Source: Rhizopus arrhizus
Lineage: Eukaryota > Mucoromycota > Mucoromycetes > Mucorales > Rhizopodaceae
Length of the DNA: 64,000 nt
Direction of reading: 5' to 3'
Assembly: GCA_024220505.1 (NCBI GenBank)
Contig: JAKZZE010000005.1
Location: 1,014,501-1,078,500 of the forward strand
The position numbers were made by a program, and so were the translations under genes. Shown here piece by piece: positions 33,309 through 48,300 of this stretch (the first letter of the stretch is position 1; each line of letters starts with the position of its first letter). Below the pieces are notes generated by a model. The model did not search any database and was not told the origin of the DNA. It was given only the letters and a program-made list of their open reading frames with translations.

Positions 33309-36300
33309 TTAACTAGATACAAAGCTGAAATACTGTCTTAAAGCATCAGAGAGTGCTTCCGGTAATGAGCTTACATCACGTACAATCATAAAGTACTGGA
33401 ATGGGAAGGTTTCAAGATAGGGCTTCATCTGGATTCCGTATTTGCCATCATTAATGGTATATGTGATATTTGTCATATTCAAAATAGAATCTTTCTCAGG
33501 CTTGTTGTCCACGACAATGAATATGATCATGATACGCTGTTCAAGTGCGCTTCGAACTAGCGCTTTTAACATGTCGTGATCTTCACAAATACCATCAGAA
33601 ATAATCAATTGAAGTTGCCAAAGGTCATCTTTGCCAGGACCTGAAGAATGCTTTGCATTTTCAAACAATCCAAGAGAAGTTTCAATCAAGTTTTTAACGT
33701 AAGTCTTTTGTTGACCAAATGTGAATTGTTGAATGACATTGGCACCAGATTCTGCTGTAAAAGGTTGGCCAAATGGATGCAATAGTCGTACACGTTCGCC
33801 AAAAGAAGAGATAGAAATATCACCTACCTCTAACTGTGACAAGGCTTTAGATATCAATGCTAATGTTTCATAAGCTAATTGTACGGAGCGAGATTCAGAC
33901 ATTGACTTGGAATCATCAACAGAGATCATAACTTGGTATTGTCGTTTGCTTAATTTTGTGCGGCGTAACCAAATTTTATCCTTCTTGAATTGACTTGCAA
34001 TGTAAGGAATAATCTTCTTCATATTAAGTCGTTTACCAGTGCGGTAATCACCCTTAAGTTTTGTAGCCAAAGTGGGTTCAAGAATCAAACGAAGCTGCTC
34101 ACAAAGACCCATTGCAAGGTCATGCGTCAAATTTTCATATCCCTGCCAAAGCTCTCTTGCCTTGTTGATATCTCGTCCTTCTTCACGCCAATCAGAAACT
34201 CGAGTTTCAAGCTCTTGTCTCATAAGTTCAATATCTTGTTGTTCAAGAGGTTCTCGGGACACGACAGATTCATCTATTGTCAATATCTCAGTTTCATCGA
34301 CCATCTGGCTTTCAGGTAGTTTCTTGCTTAAAATAGCTCCTTGTCTATCAGTAGTACCAGACATATCCAAGGTATCACGTGGTAAAGGCATTGTATCAAT
34401 CGATTCTTCAGGTTGGTCAATGTCCATTTCACCGGAAACTTCTTTTCCATCTTCTTGTTGCTCATCCATTGCTGCCGTCTTCAAATCTTGTACTTGATCA
34501 GGTTGTGCATTGCCCATTGCTTGCATATCATGAGCCTCATCATCATTTTTAACATACTCAAATGAATCATTTTCATTCACTTCAGCATTTTCTGTATTTT
34601 CATCTTCAGTCTTCTTAACTTCATCAGATTCTTCCTCTTCTTCGTCATTAAGTTCATCATCAAGGTTTGCTAATCTTCTTCTCCACTTCTCTAAAGCATC
34701 ACCTAGACTTCTTTGAGGGTTGGATTGTTCTTGATTTGTTTCTTTGTCTTCAGCTTGATCAATGTTTTCCTCATTCTCAGCATCATCTTCATTGTTAGCC
34801 TCATTAGAACCGTTTTGAGATTTGCCCTTCTTTTCTTTCTTTTCGGCAGTATCGTCTTCATCTTCGGCAATATCAGCCATATCATCTTCGCCTTCTTTCT
34901 TACCAGCAGAACTCTTGCTTTGTTTACCAGATTGACCTTGAACACCGAATTGATTATCAGCAGCAGCATCGCTATTGGGCTGTTCACGATTTTGAGCTGT
35001 ATTCTCAAGTTGCTCCTCTTCATCTTCTTGTTCTATCTGAGCACCATTCTTCGAGTCTTCTTGATCTCCTGTAGCATCAGGCACCTCTTCGCTCTTTTCT
35101 TTATCTTCTTCGATGCCTTCTTCAGTTTGCTCTGTATCCAATTCAGCGGAAGCATCAGCCATTTCATCATCCTCTTCCTTTCCATCCGCCAGTTCATTGT
35201 CAATGTCATCTAAAGCATCATGGAAGGCTTCTCCTTCTTCATCTTCTTCAGGGAGCTGCTCTTCATTAGGTTTTTCGTCGAGATCCATTGGGTCATCCAT
35301 ACCCATCTCTTCATTCTCGCCTCCTTCTTGGTCTTCATCATCACCTTCCATGTTCATATCTTCTGGAAGATCAAGTGTTTCGGCTTCAGGGATTTCAGCA
35401 TTAAGTTGCTCTCCAGGCCTGTTCTCAACATCATCCTCATCCTCACCTTCACCTTCACCTTCTTTTTCTTCATCGCCTTCACCATTTTCATCTTGTTCAT
35501 CAATCTCTTCTTCGCCCTCAAGATCTTGCTGTTGATCATCCTTATTTTCAGCCTTATCTGACTTACCATCTGTCTTTTCAGGTTCTTGTTCACCTTCTTC
35601 CTTGGCAACAATATCAGAGTTTTCTTGCTTGTCTTGTTTTCCTTGGTCGTCCACAGTTTTATCGCTTTCGTTCAAGTTATCTTCACCTTCATCACCCCAC
35701 ATCTTATCATCTACAGCATCGGGATCCATATCGTCAACATCGCCAATTTGTTCATCAGGCTCGTCCTCTTCATCTTCTGAACTTTCAGATTCATCATTTT
35801 CATCCTCATCTTGTTCCATATCTTCAAGGTTGCCGTCAAAATCGTTCTCCATATCCATACCGTTCTTCTCTTCTTTAGTATCCTGCTTGTCATCATTAGA
35901 ACGCTCTTCATTCTGAGTTCCAAGCACTTGCTCTTCATCTTCAATTTCATGGCTGACATCCTTAGTACCTTCACCTTCACCAACACCAGTTCCAGCTTGA
36001 GTACCATCAGCTTCACCTTCTTCAGCATCTTCTGCACCAGCAGGCATACAAAATCCTTTGGTGATAATGATGCTAAAGGAATTAACGAGACAGTAAGTGA
36101 ATTTGGCCATAGACTTGTGGTGGATAATCATACGGGCTAATGTATGTTGAACAATAAGCATATATTGTTGAAGGAAAGGATAGGCTTCTTGCAATAACCG
36201 GGAGATCTCCTTTACTACTGAGCTATCTTGTTGGCGGCCAAGTAAAGCATGGGTAATCATCAATAGTTCACTACTGCGTTTGGCAGCAGATTCCATATGG

Positions 36301-39300
36301 AGAGCATTGACAAGTGCAAATTGTTTTTCGCTTTGTTGGCAGATAAAATTTTGTGCCAATTCATCTTCGTCCTCATCATTTGCGGAAGAGGGCTTTTCAG
36401 ACACGCCGAGCTTCCTTAAATCTTGAATAGATACCAAAGCTACATCAATCAAACCGTAAACCTTTTCACGAAGTTCTGAAATAGAAACTTCTGGTTCAGT
36501 AGAGGAATTTGCATCAGATATATCAGCAGTTGCCTTGGAACTTGTAATGTATTGAATAATGGGGAAGAGAACATGGTTTGATTGAGGTAATGTTTCCATA
36601 GCTCTGATCAATACAGCATGTACAGGCTCAAGTCTCTTGGCGTGCTCTTCCATTAATTGCTCGATATCAACAGACATCAAAGAGAAATCGAGCGACGTAG
36701 CAGACTTTGGATAAAGGTAACGTTGTACGAACCAGTAATCCACAGTTCTTTGAATCTTTTGAGTATCACCACAGACAGCTTGTAAGTCTTTCAACATTTG
36801 TTGATCAGATAAGCCAACTTGAAGTGAGACACTTGAAACGGCTTGCTTCAAGAGTAAGGCAAGTTTATCTACATATACCTTGTGACTTACAAATCGATAT
36901 ACAAGGTTTTTGTCGTTAGCAATTAATTTGCCATTGCTGAAAGCATCATACAAGCTAGCAAGTTGTACTGATGCACCTTGGAGTATCTGGATTCGCTCTT
37001 CCATTTGAACAAAAATGTTGCGTTCTTTACGAACCAAGAGGAACATGTGTTCGGCAGCAGTCAAACTTCGTTCAACCTCGAGCATAGAAAGATCTTTGTT
37101 AACATTAGTTGCACTGATAGTTCTTAGATGAGATAATCTGGCAATACAGCGAAAGTAATAGTCATTTGCTTTGTTCCACTGCTCATTCATATCTTGAGTA
37201 GCATTGCAATAAATGGAGAGTTGCTGCTTTTGAATATCCTTCATTCTTTTCATTGATTCCAATTTAGCTGCGTTTTGGAGGAAAAGGGATGTTGTATCAG
37301 AATTACTTTCTCGAATTGCAGTAGAACGAGATTTTAAACCAAGACGTCGAAGTTCCTTCAAAAAGTCAACAAGCGCCTTTTTCTTTAGCAGCTTCTGATT
37401 CATCACCATTGACTTGTTTTCATCTGTCAAAACAGAGGGTGTTTCCTTTTGGAAGTACTTGATCTTGCTAATCATTTCAGTCATAAGGTTTTCAAGGGGG
37501 AGTTCCTTGCTTTCATCATCAGATATGAAAACATCTTTCTCACAGTAACGACGTAATTTGGCAAGAGTAGCTGGGAGATTAGTCAAATGTTGTTTAACGG
37601 ACACCGTTCCAGACCAGTCAAATGAAGTAGTGTATTCCCCAATCACGGACTCACTCATCCAAAGATTCGCTTCAGACAATTGATTGATCAAGTCACGGTT
37701 GATATCTTTAGCATATCGCTTCTCATCACCATATTGATACATAGCATGTTCTTCGTTATAGTTGGCAATAACAGTAAGCATAGTGCTATTCAAGACTTCA
37801 CGGTATTTGCAAATACATTTATGGAGCTTTCTATGTGTCTTCATTGCACTTTGACGAAGGGCATATATATTTACATCTTTCCATGTAGCAATTTTAACAA
37901 AGTCCTTCAAGTCCTTTTCAATTGGCTTTCGCATTTGAGCCAACATAAGATCGACATGTTGACGGAATTGAGAATAGTACAAGTAAACATTGCGTAAGAT
38001 GACTGCAGTTCTTTCAAAGCTCAGCTTTTCATTATCAAAAGTAGAGAATTGTGCTTGCAGTTTAGCTTGTTGATAGAAGGTATCAATCATCTTGAGACGA
38101 GGCTCAAATTCTGCAATACTTGATGTTTGGATAAATTGATCCAAAGCGCCCAATAAATCATGAGCTCTGTTTCTGCACTCTTCATTAGATTCAGAGTCGA
38201 AAGATGTGTTATTTACAGTATCGTAAAGGTGGAACCACCATTTGAAAGCAGCATCTTGATGATATTGTTCTTGTGCAGCCAAAAGCTTTGGCCAACAATT
38301 AAGTTCCAGTTGTCTCCAGTGAACAATCAAAGAAATGAGTTCATCCCGTTGTGCTTGGAGTGATACATGTTTGGCGGCATAAGCTTCCCAATCTTCAGAT
38401 TTTTGTAATAGAAGTTCAATACCGGTCAGGAATTTGGCAACAGGAGACAAGATAGAGAACGTCAACAACCGATCACAAATTACAACTAAATGCTCAAGAA
38501 TAGCATGCTCTGGCCATTGTTCAATGAGTTCCAGGACACGTGCCTTGAAACGGTTAACAACAGGCTCGACTTTCTTTGCTTCATGAATATTCTCGCTTTG
38601 ATAAAAGTCGTAAATACTGTCACTTGTAGTAGCAAATGAATTTTCAGATTCAAGGCGATTGATGGTTAAGGTTGCAATACGAAGATGGCCAGCATTACAA
38701 ATACGATCAGTGCTGTCCATAAATGGATATTGAGCCATAGCAGCAAGTTGGTTGGCAGCAGCATATGATTGAAGAACTTCTCTGTCAAATGGCTTATCAG
38801 AGCGAGCACAAGCATCAGCCTTGTAGGTTTCAAAAATCAATTTATGAAGATGACCAATACGATGAATATCTTCAGCATCAAGCACAGACGTTTCTTCCAC
38901 CTTAGTGGGTGCAGATGCCTTCTTGGGCATATCATCATCAGCTATAGCAAGATCAGCAAATTCGTCGTTGAAATCAGCAAAGACTTTCTTCAAATCTTGT
39001 TCTTCAAGCTCCTCATCAGTAGGAGGTTCATACTTTTTGGCACGGGTTTTATACAAGGCCTCTTTTTCAGCTTCCATCTTACTCTTGTACTCTTCTGCAG
39101 ATTTCCAAACTTGAATAATCTCGTTAAATAATGTGTTGACAGTAACAAGATCTTCAGCCTTCAAATAACCACTTGTGTTGACAGTCATTACAATACGTTG
39201 AAGGATAACAATCAAGATACGAAGATAGAATGCCCATTTCCTCTTTGTTGGAGCTCGTTCAAATACAATGCTTTTAATTTCAGCAATCTTTTCAGATGTA

Positions 39301-42300
39301 GCAAGTGTATACCAATTGAGGCCTTGAGGTACATGAGAAACATTAGGATCACGGATCAAAAGTTCAATGAATTCAGATAAAAATTCATCCGTAGGATTTG
39401 TACGACTATTGGCTGTCAGCAATCGTAGACCATACTTGATATCATCAACAGCTACGATTAATGGTTGAAGAATATCCCTGTATAAAGGAAATTTGTCATA
39501 TACTCGATCAACAAATTGAAGCGCGTTTCCTTGTAGAAGAGCTTCACGTTGTAAAACAGAGTCACTGCCGTTTGCTTCCAGTTCTACCAAAAGGTTTTCA
39601 ACATTGTGCTCAAGCATACTCTTTTGTAAATAACGCAAGTCAACAAAAATTTCTTCAAGTTGAGATTGTGCAGGACGAAGTGAGAATACAGTAGCGTTCT
39701 TTTCAAGAGTACCATTAATGTTTTCCAAAGCAGATCGCTCTTCCTTGATTATAGTGTTTGAACCGTTACCAGTATATACCTTTTCAATGTTTTCTCGGAC
39801 ATCAATATTATTCATATGTTTTTGCTTTTGTTGAAGTAATAAATCAACACGAAGGCGAGGCTCAGAGGTTGGATCAACAGGATAATCAGGAATATAAGCA
39901 GATACAAAAGCAAGACCCAACAGAACACGAGTTTTACCACAAGCAGAAAGGAATTTTCGCTGATCTTTGCTCTTCAAGCATTCAATAGTCACTTTTATGG
40001 TATCAATAGCAGCAACATAGTACGTGCTTAATTCATGCTGTTGAGCAATTTGTAATCCTTCGGTAAGTACAGCAATAACTTGATCAAAACAGGCTGTTAC
40101 ATCATTGTTTGAGTACAAGGTTGATCTGAGCAATTTGTTTACAAAACTAGCAGTTTTACTGAATTCTCTAGATAAAGAAGTGTATATTTCCTCACTAAGA
40201 ACATCAGCAGAAGCATTAAGCAGCTAATTTTATAAAAAATAGAGCAAGTTAGTTACTTTGGTATAATTAAAATTTAGGTATTTCGTATGTTACCTGGCGT
40301 GCCATGGATATCAAGATGGCTACTTCAAGATATCTCCTGTCTTTCACTTGGGCATTAAAGGACAAGAACTGTTGTAAATTTTTAAGTTGCTTTAAGGCAC
40401 TATCATATGCGTCTGCAGGCATCTTTTCAACAGAGCCTAGAATGTTTAAGCAAACAAACGTCTCAACACTTTCAAAAAGTGCAAGAGATCCCTCAGTGAT
40501 ATTAAAATCCTAATAGAACAACTGTATAAGAACATGAATGATAATTGTCTTTACTAACTTACATTAGGTTCAGTGTTAGGTATAAGACCAAACAGATCTT
40601 TTTGTAATATACTTGAGCGCCAAAGGCGTTGATGATGAGCAAAAGCAGAGTCTTGAAGCATTCCAGGAACCAAGAATTTATTGATAGATCGGCCAGAGTC
40701 TAAGAGCCAGATAAAGCGCTGGTAAGGCAACATATCAAGTGGAGGGCGAGAAGATTTTTCTAAAGTAAACTTTTTGAATTTAGTCAATCTATCAACCAGA
40801 TTTTCCATCTCTTCAATCGTAAGATCACCACAAGAAATAGAGTATAGATTGGCCAAAAGCTCCATTTCGTCGACCAAACTGGAATAGTCATACAATGGCA
40901 CCAAAGCGGTATCCCAAAGAGTTTCTCTACGAACTTCTCCCTTAACTGATTCAACAGGCTCCATCTCACGATTGATATACTCGGGAAGATTGCGAAGGGA
41001 TTTCAGAACTTCCTGAGTTTTATCGGTATCATTTGCATCAGCTGCATAAAGCGTGGCAAGACCTTCAACAAGAGCTTCTTTTGCATCGACTTTGGCATGC
41101 AAGACAAGAGATTTTGGACTAAGTCCTCCTTCAGAACCAAATTTATAGCAATTGAGGTTGGCATTGATTTTATGCAGTTCAGCTTCAAGCAAATGCAGAG
41201 ATTCCGAGGAAAGAGTGGAAGGGTGGAAATAACTCCATAAGGCCTTCATTGATTTGCTTGTTTCAAAATCAAAGCCAGACATTATATCTTGAATACGACT
41301 AGAAACTGAATTAAATTCTGCAGAATCGATGCCTTCACTAGCGATTAATTCAATCATGATTCTTATACTAATCAAGAACTTGTCCAAACTGAGATTTTCC
41401 ATTTGAGTAAGAGACCAGGTAAAATCTCTAATATCCAGTATTCTATGAAGCACTTCAAACGCTTTTGTTGAGCAGCTGTGGTAATAGCCTTGGTTAATCC
41501 ATGCAACAATTGCTGAGTTTATAGACTGGAAGAAAGGATAAAGCTTAGAAACAACAGGATGCAACAATTGGCTTTCACTAAGTCTGCCATCATGGAAGCA
41601 ATAAGATTGTTGAAGGGCGGTCAAGTTGCCAACCTTGAGCTTTTGTGTAGCAAAACGCATACTGTTGTTGGCATATTCCTGCTTCAATGTACGAATCAAT
41701 AATGTGTATGCTTTGCGCAAGTGCACCAGCATATTGATATCAGCGTACGAGCTTTGTGCATATCTCATTTGAATATCAGATAATTCTTTAAACAACGGGT
41801 GAAGGTGTAATTCCCTCATCAGATAGCCTAAACGTTCCAACGCAGCAGACTTGTCAGGAACAACTTGCAGGGACATATAGCCTAACCAACGGTAGGAAAG
41901 ACCGTAGTTTTGATGGTTCAAGTGTTCTAAAAAGTAATCACCAGCAACGTCAATCTTCTTAAAAGATTTTTCGTCATTGATATCCAATGTTTGAACCAAA
42001 TAAATGAGATAGGCTCCGTGTAATGTAAGCGTAGCAAGATTGGAATCATTTTCATACATTCCTCCTCCAATAAGGAAAGGTGAGTTGGCTGGGGAAAATA
42101 ATTGCTGCAATAAGGACTGATCATCAGAACTATTATCAAGCAATGCAGCAAGCGATTCAGGAGCCTGTTCAATATCAACAAAAACTTGGAAAAAGGAATC
42201 ATGGATAGCAGCTTTCAGAGATTGTCCACGTTGAAGACGCTCAGCCATATATGTGGCAAACATCAAATAATCGCGAACATTTTCAGATTTTCCAAATGGC

Positions 42301-45300
42301 CCGCGTCTATCGGTCGCATCATACTGAATGGCATTTAAAAGCAAAGGGATATTAGAACCACGAATACCAAGTGAATTGACAAGCTTAGTAGCATCCTGTT
42401 CGTTCTTATTCCAATCGGAATCAAGTAAGGCAATTTCAATACCTCTGTTTCTCATTGCACGAGAGAGTTCACCGTTTTGAGGATCAACAGTCATAAACAT
42501 GCGGAAGTTGGGATGAGGCTTGATTACTTTTACAGTACCGTCTACAAGACCACGCTCATTTACCATAAGAACACCATCGTTTTCAAAAAGAGGATTTAAA
42601 CGATCCAATACTGATGGATTACAAAGGTTTGCATTATCAATCAACAGCCAGTGACCCTTCTCGAGAGCATTGATCAAGAGACCATCGATCCATTCAAATT
42701 TACCAGCAATTGTATCCTTCTCAAGCTTCTGTAAATTTTCGATTGCGATGCTTATTTCATTAATCGATATTGTAAGATCTTGGTCAATTACAGCAGCAGA
42801 ATTTAAGTAAGCAATAATGTTGGAAACCAAAACGTAATCCAATTCTACAAATTCTGAATCGGATGATGTTGTGTTCATATGTTGCTTGCTTTCCAAAACA
42901 AACCAGACATCATTCAATTGACGTACGAGCTGTAAAGCTGTGTTATAATGCTCACTGTCATCAGAAAGAGTTGTTGCATACATCAGCAAGCTCTTTGAAG
43001 CAGCACTGATAGCTGTATTCAACATGTCCATAACTACTTGTCTATGACGATTCAAGTCAACTTGTTCAAAGCCACCGAGCAATTCCATAGTATCAACACT
43101 GCTGTTCATAGCAAATTCTTGTAATGTATTTCCAGTCATCTTGCTTAATAAACGAACAAGGGAAGTCTTTCCAGAGGCAGAAGGACCCGTAAGGATAGCC
43201 ATCCAGCTTGATTCAACGCACTTCATAAGGGATTGGAGCGAAGGTAAGAAAGATTGCAGAATATGATTTTCATGTTCCAGAACGCCAACTGAACGAGTAT
43301 TTTGCTTTCGTGTCAAACGAGAATGACCAATACTGAAAGAATCTGTTGATACGTTGTATTCAGGATGTTCAGGTCTTTCATATTTTACATTGAATACCGT
43401 CTCAAAAAGTACAACTATATGCTTGCGGTCTTCATGAGAACGCATACGTTGCATGTAAATGATATCGAGATACTCTGCAGGATCAGTAACATGGTTTTGC
43501 TTCATCAATTCTAACCAACGGAAAACATCACGCAAATTGAATTCCCATGGACTTCCTTTACGACCAAAGCTGCAACGAACCATTGTTTCTTCATACATTC
43601 GGTTGTTAAATTCAATCATTTTGGCCAATATAGCAGGTTCAAATTCTGGGAATAAATGAGAGCAGATAAACAAAAGATCTTCAGAGGTCAACTGTTCAAC
43701 ATACACTTGAGTGAATCGATTCACAAAGGATTTTGGTAAACCTTTACGACCGCCACCCTGTTGGAGAGGATTTTGAGCACCAAAAACACGGAAATCCTTA
43801 TTACAGAAAAATTCTCTGTCAAGTTCAGGGATATATACAGCGCCACGATGATCCAAACAAGAATTGAGACCTTCTAATACAGATTGAGAAGCCAAGTTCA
43901 ATTCATCCAAGAGTACCCAGTCACCAGCTTTCATTGCTTGCAAGAATGGAGCATCTCTCCAAGCAAATTCACCGCTGTTTCCACCTTCAACAGGCAGATC
44001 GGAACCAAATAAATCCATCAGATCAGTTTGTTCTGACAAATTAATACGAACCAAGTTATGACCTGAGGCAGCAGCTAAAGCAGAGATCAAACTAGTCTTT
44101 CCAACACCAGGGCTTCCTTCAAGTAAGATTGGCTTTTTCAGTTGCATTGCACGAACAACACGCATAGCGTTATCAGAAGTTGTAGGTGCTGAAAGAGTAA
44201 ATTTCACGCTAGTCTTAGACAACTTGCCACGTGGAATTTCAAATGGACCAATAGCAAGCTTATCGTCGCCAATATGGATTCTATCCTTTGTTTCTCCAAG
44301 AATTTCTTGTTCGGTAGCATTGGGCTTTCCAGAAAGATAGCGAAGACATTTCAGACGGAACTCTTTTAATGTATGGCCAGTCATAAAAGAACTGGAAGAG
44401 CCATGAGATCCTAAACCATCAAGTAACACTATACATCCACCGTGGGCAAAACTGACTTCAGGATCTAAGCCAAAATCCACGGCAATATTCATAAACTTGA
44501 CCCAAGAAAGAATGTCACGAAGAGAAATGACAGTACGGCTTTGCCCAAGAGCTTGAGAATACCATGCAATAAAATCAAGCTTCTTTGCACTATATCCTTT
44601 AAGAACAGAATGCTTCATTTGCTCATCTATGATACTAATCAAGTCATCTCTATCAGTGACAGATGGAACCCAAATTTCTGTAAAACGATTTCTCAAAGCT
44701 GGAGAAAGTTCCTTTTTACCATAATCACCACCAGGGTTCATAGTAGCCAAGAATTTGAAACCTGGAGCAGCGTACAATTCTTCTACTTGCTTGCCGCCCT
44801 TTTCGGCAAGTACCAAAAGACGGCTAGGCTCAAGTACAGAATTGAGTCTTTCCAATACAGAGTCATCAGCCAAAGAGATTTCATCAAGTAAAAACAAATG
44901 ACCTTCTTTCATAGATTGCACCAAAGGACCATCATGCCACTCAAATAATTGTTTAGGCTTATCTATGTCTTCATCATTGTCCTTGCTACGAACAGGTCTC
45001 TGTCCACCAAGTAAATCGCCAGTTTCAGTGTTTTGATGACAATTTACAATATGAAGCTCTCTGCCATAGGTTTCAGCAAGCATCTGACAGACAGTAGTCT
45101 TACCACAGCCGGTATCGCCAACGAGCAAAACAGGTTCGTCATATTTAAGACAACGAGCTACAAGACTAAACAACCGACGCATAGCTTTTGTCCATACAAG
45201 CTTATTATCTTCCCCTGCCTCAGCAGCTTGTTTTTTGAGCAATTCATCGTATACCTTAAACTCATCGAGTTTGGTGCAGTCATACATTTCATTTTCATCA

Positions 45301-48300
45301 AGCTTTACTTTCATGACTTGCTCAAGGACTTGCTTCACAACCTTCTTTTCTTCATCTCTTCGGCATCTTTCAGCCAATAACATGTAACCATTTTCAGCCA
45401 ATTCTTGATATCCTTGAGGATCACGACCAGCCCAACGGAAAAGATCACGAAGAGTGATAAATCCATGCTTCTGCTCAAAAATACGTGTGCTCTGTCGGTG
45501 TGCCATCAAATCCTTGTAAACCTTGACTAATTTTTTACAATAAGAAGGTGCAATGCTACATCGTTTGGAAAGGATAGTTTCTAATTCATCCTCGGGTATA
45601 TCATCAAAATGAAGTTCAAGGAAACGGTTGCGGAAGGCTCTGGATAATGCTTTACGTCCACCATAAAGGCCAGCAGGGTTTTGAGTAGCAAAAAGCATAA
45701 AGTGAGGATGAGGCTTCACAATTTCCTGAGTTTCAGGTATCAACAATTCTCTGTTATCATCAAGCAAACGGTTCAAGGCTTCCAGTACATCAGAAGGTGC
45801 TAAATTAAGTTCATCAAGAACAATCCAATAACCATTACGAAGAGCTTCGACTAAAACACCTTCTTGAAATACCAATTTACCCTCGTTGTTTGAAACATAG
45901 GTACCAAGATACTCTTGAAGATCGGTGTGTTCGTGATTATTGATACGTACAAAGCGATGACCTGTCTTCTTGGCCATGTATTCCACCATAGAGGTCTTAC
46001 CAGCTGAAGTGGGGCCTTGAATCAAGACAGGGAACTTCCTAGACATGATAACACGAGCAAGATTATAAAGTTTGGTTTCAATAGATGTTGTTAATATATA
46101 ACGAGAGTCGTCATCAAGAGGGAATTGACCTTGCTCTAACCAAAAATGACCAAATTGAATATAGTTTTCAGCAGGTTGACGAGGAATTCGAGTGATGAGC
46201 TGCTGAGGATTTTGCACATTTCGTAAAATGGTTTTATAAATCAGCTCACGCATCAATGCTTCACTGTCCTTATCAAGCTGGGTCAAGAAGGTCATACAAA
46301 AACCTTCAAATAGTGATCGTCTTAACCCATAGGTTGGAGAGATTTGAGCAACGTAGGTCAATGCTCTTGCAAGCGTTCTCATACTAAAATGAGGTCGTTG
46401 ATTTGCACCATCCACTAATTTGTGTTCATTAGCCAGTTTCTTTGCGCTCATGTAGAAATCAGCAACATCGTCATAACATCTTTCGTCTCCAGCAGCGATA
46501 CCATAAAGATATTGCTTAACAATTTGCAAAAGGTCATCATAACGGTTGTCGGGGGGATGCACATAGAACTCGGTAAATCTGTTACGAAGGCCTGGTGGTA
46601 AATCACGCTTGCCAACATCCGTAGCAGGATTCATACAAGCAAATAAACGGAAGTTGGGATGACGTTTGATGGGCTCAACATCACCTTTTTCAGTCAATAA
46701 CAATGAACCATTGACATCCTGAAGTAAACCAGACAAACATTCAAGCGTCTCTGTTGTAGCCAAGTTGATTTCATCCAACAATATCCAGTCACCTTGGCGA
46801 ACAGCCTTCACAAGAGAACCTTCCATAAAGCTAAACACAAACTTATTTTGAGATTGAACCTGCTGCACCTCAAACTCTTCAACATGTTTTGTGAATGACT
46901 TCCATGCGTTTCGAAGCTGAGGAGAGGATACCTTTTTGCTTTCAACGTTCTGTTCAGCTTCAAATTTTTGTTGAGACATTTTGATAGATTGTTTAAGTAA
47001 AGCTACAAAGCTACTCCATTTTTGGTGAACAAACATCTTGCGAACCATATCCAAAAATTTGACATTCTTCTTTACAGAAAAAGTCTTTTCAAATAAGCGT
47101 TCAAACTCTTCATTCAAAGGGATGGCCAGTACTTTGCCATCAACAGGTTTGAATCCACCTAATAAATCCGAGCTGTCTGATTGTTGAGACAAGTTGATGA
47201 CAATCAAGTTTTGATGAATCATATCAGCCAAGTGCTGTACAACGGTAGTCTTACCAGTACCAGTCTCACCAACCAAAAGGACAGGTTCATTTAAATGAAT
47301 TGAGACTGCGATTCTTTCCATCAAACGTAAAGCATGTCCTGTTGTAGCAAATGGTCTTTGTTTTTCTCGTTTAATTAAAGCAGCTTTCTTCTTTTGCTTT
47401 CCACTTGCTGCGATAGATGACAAATTGACACGACCGATACGAATATTGGTATCATTGACATCGAGAATAGGCTTATACTGATCTACGTAGTTACGAACTA
47501 ATTCCTGAGATATCTGCAATGGTCTGCCAAGAGTTTGAAGTACAGTCATCCATATGTTGTAATCTGGTATCATTCCGCAGAAGCAATCGTTGGCTTCGTT
47601 GAATAAATCCTGGCGAAGTGTAAGGTCCATGCCCATGCTGGAATCGTTTAATTTTTCGCCTAGCAAAAGGTCAACACGGTGGCACCACTTCATCAAATCT
47701 CTTGTTGAAAGGAAACGACCCATAGTGGATGATGATAAAGAAGAAAAGTTAGGATCTTCATAAATACCAACCACTGTTTGAAACAAATCCATGGCATGAG
47801 GAGCAAAATCACGGATGTGAGTAAACTTATCACGAATCACTTGTTCCAATTCCTGATGTGACAAAGGTTCAACATGTACTCTTGTCCAAAGATTAGCGCC
47901 TGTCATCACTGCTCCTCCTCTAGCGCTGACTCCCTTTCCAGATCGAGATGGAACAAAAGATCTCGTACCAAACAAATGAAAACCCTCCTTTGCCTTGATC
48001 TTTTCACCTCTGGAAGGAATAAATAAATGACCAGTTTCCAAAAGAGGCAAAAGTACAGATAGAACTTCTGCTGGTGCCAAATCAATATCTTCAATCAACA
48101 CCCATCGGCCTTCAAGGACAGCAGTAGTTAAAACACCAGCCTGCCAGCGGAAAGAGCCAGGTGTTGATGTTGATACATATGTACCCAATAAAATTTTAGG
48201 GTCTGTTTGATCACCTAAATGGATTTTCACTAGCCCTGCGCCTCTTCCAGTTCTCCATGCAAGCTCTTCTATAAGACATGTTTTTCCTGCACCAGTTACA

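Noticed and set aside
34700..36140. Long open frames on both strands inside the midasin acidic tract
   Set aside because: They are by-products of GAA/GAT-rich low-complexity coding DNA; midasin is certain on the minus strand.
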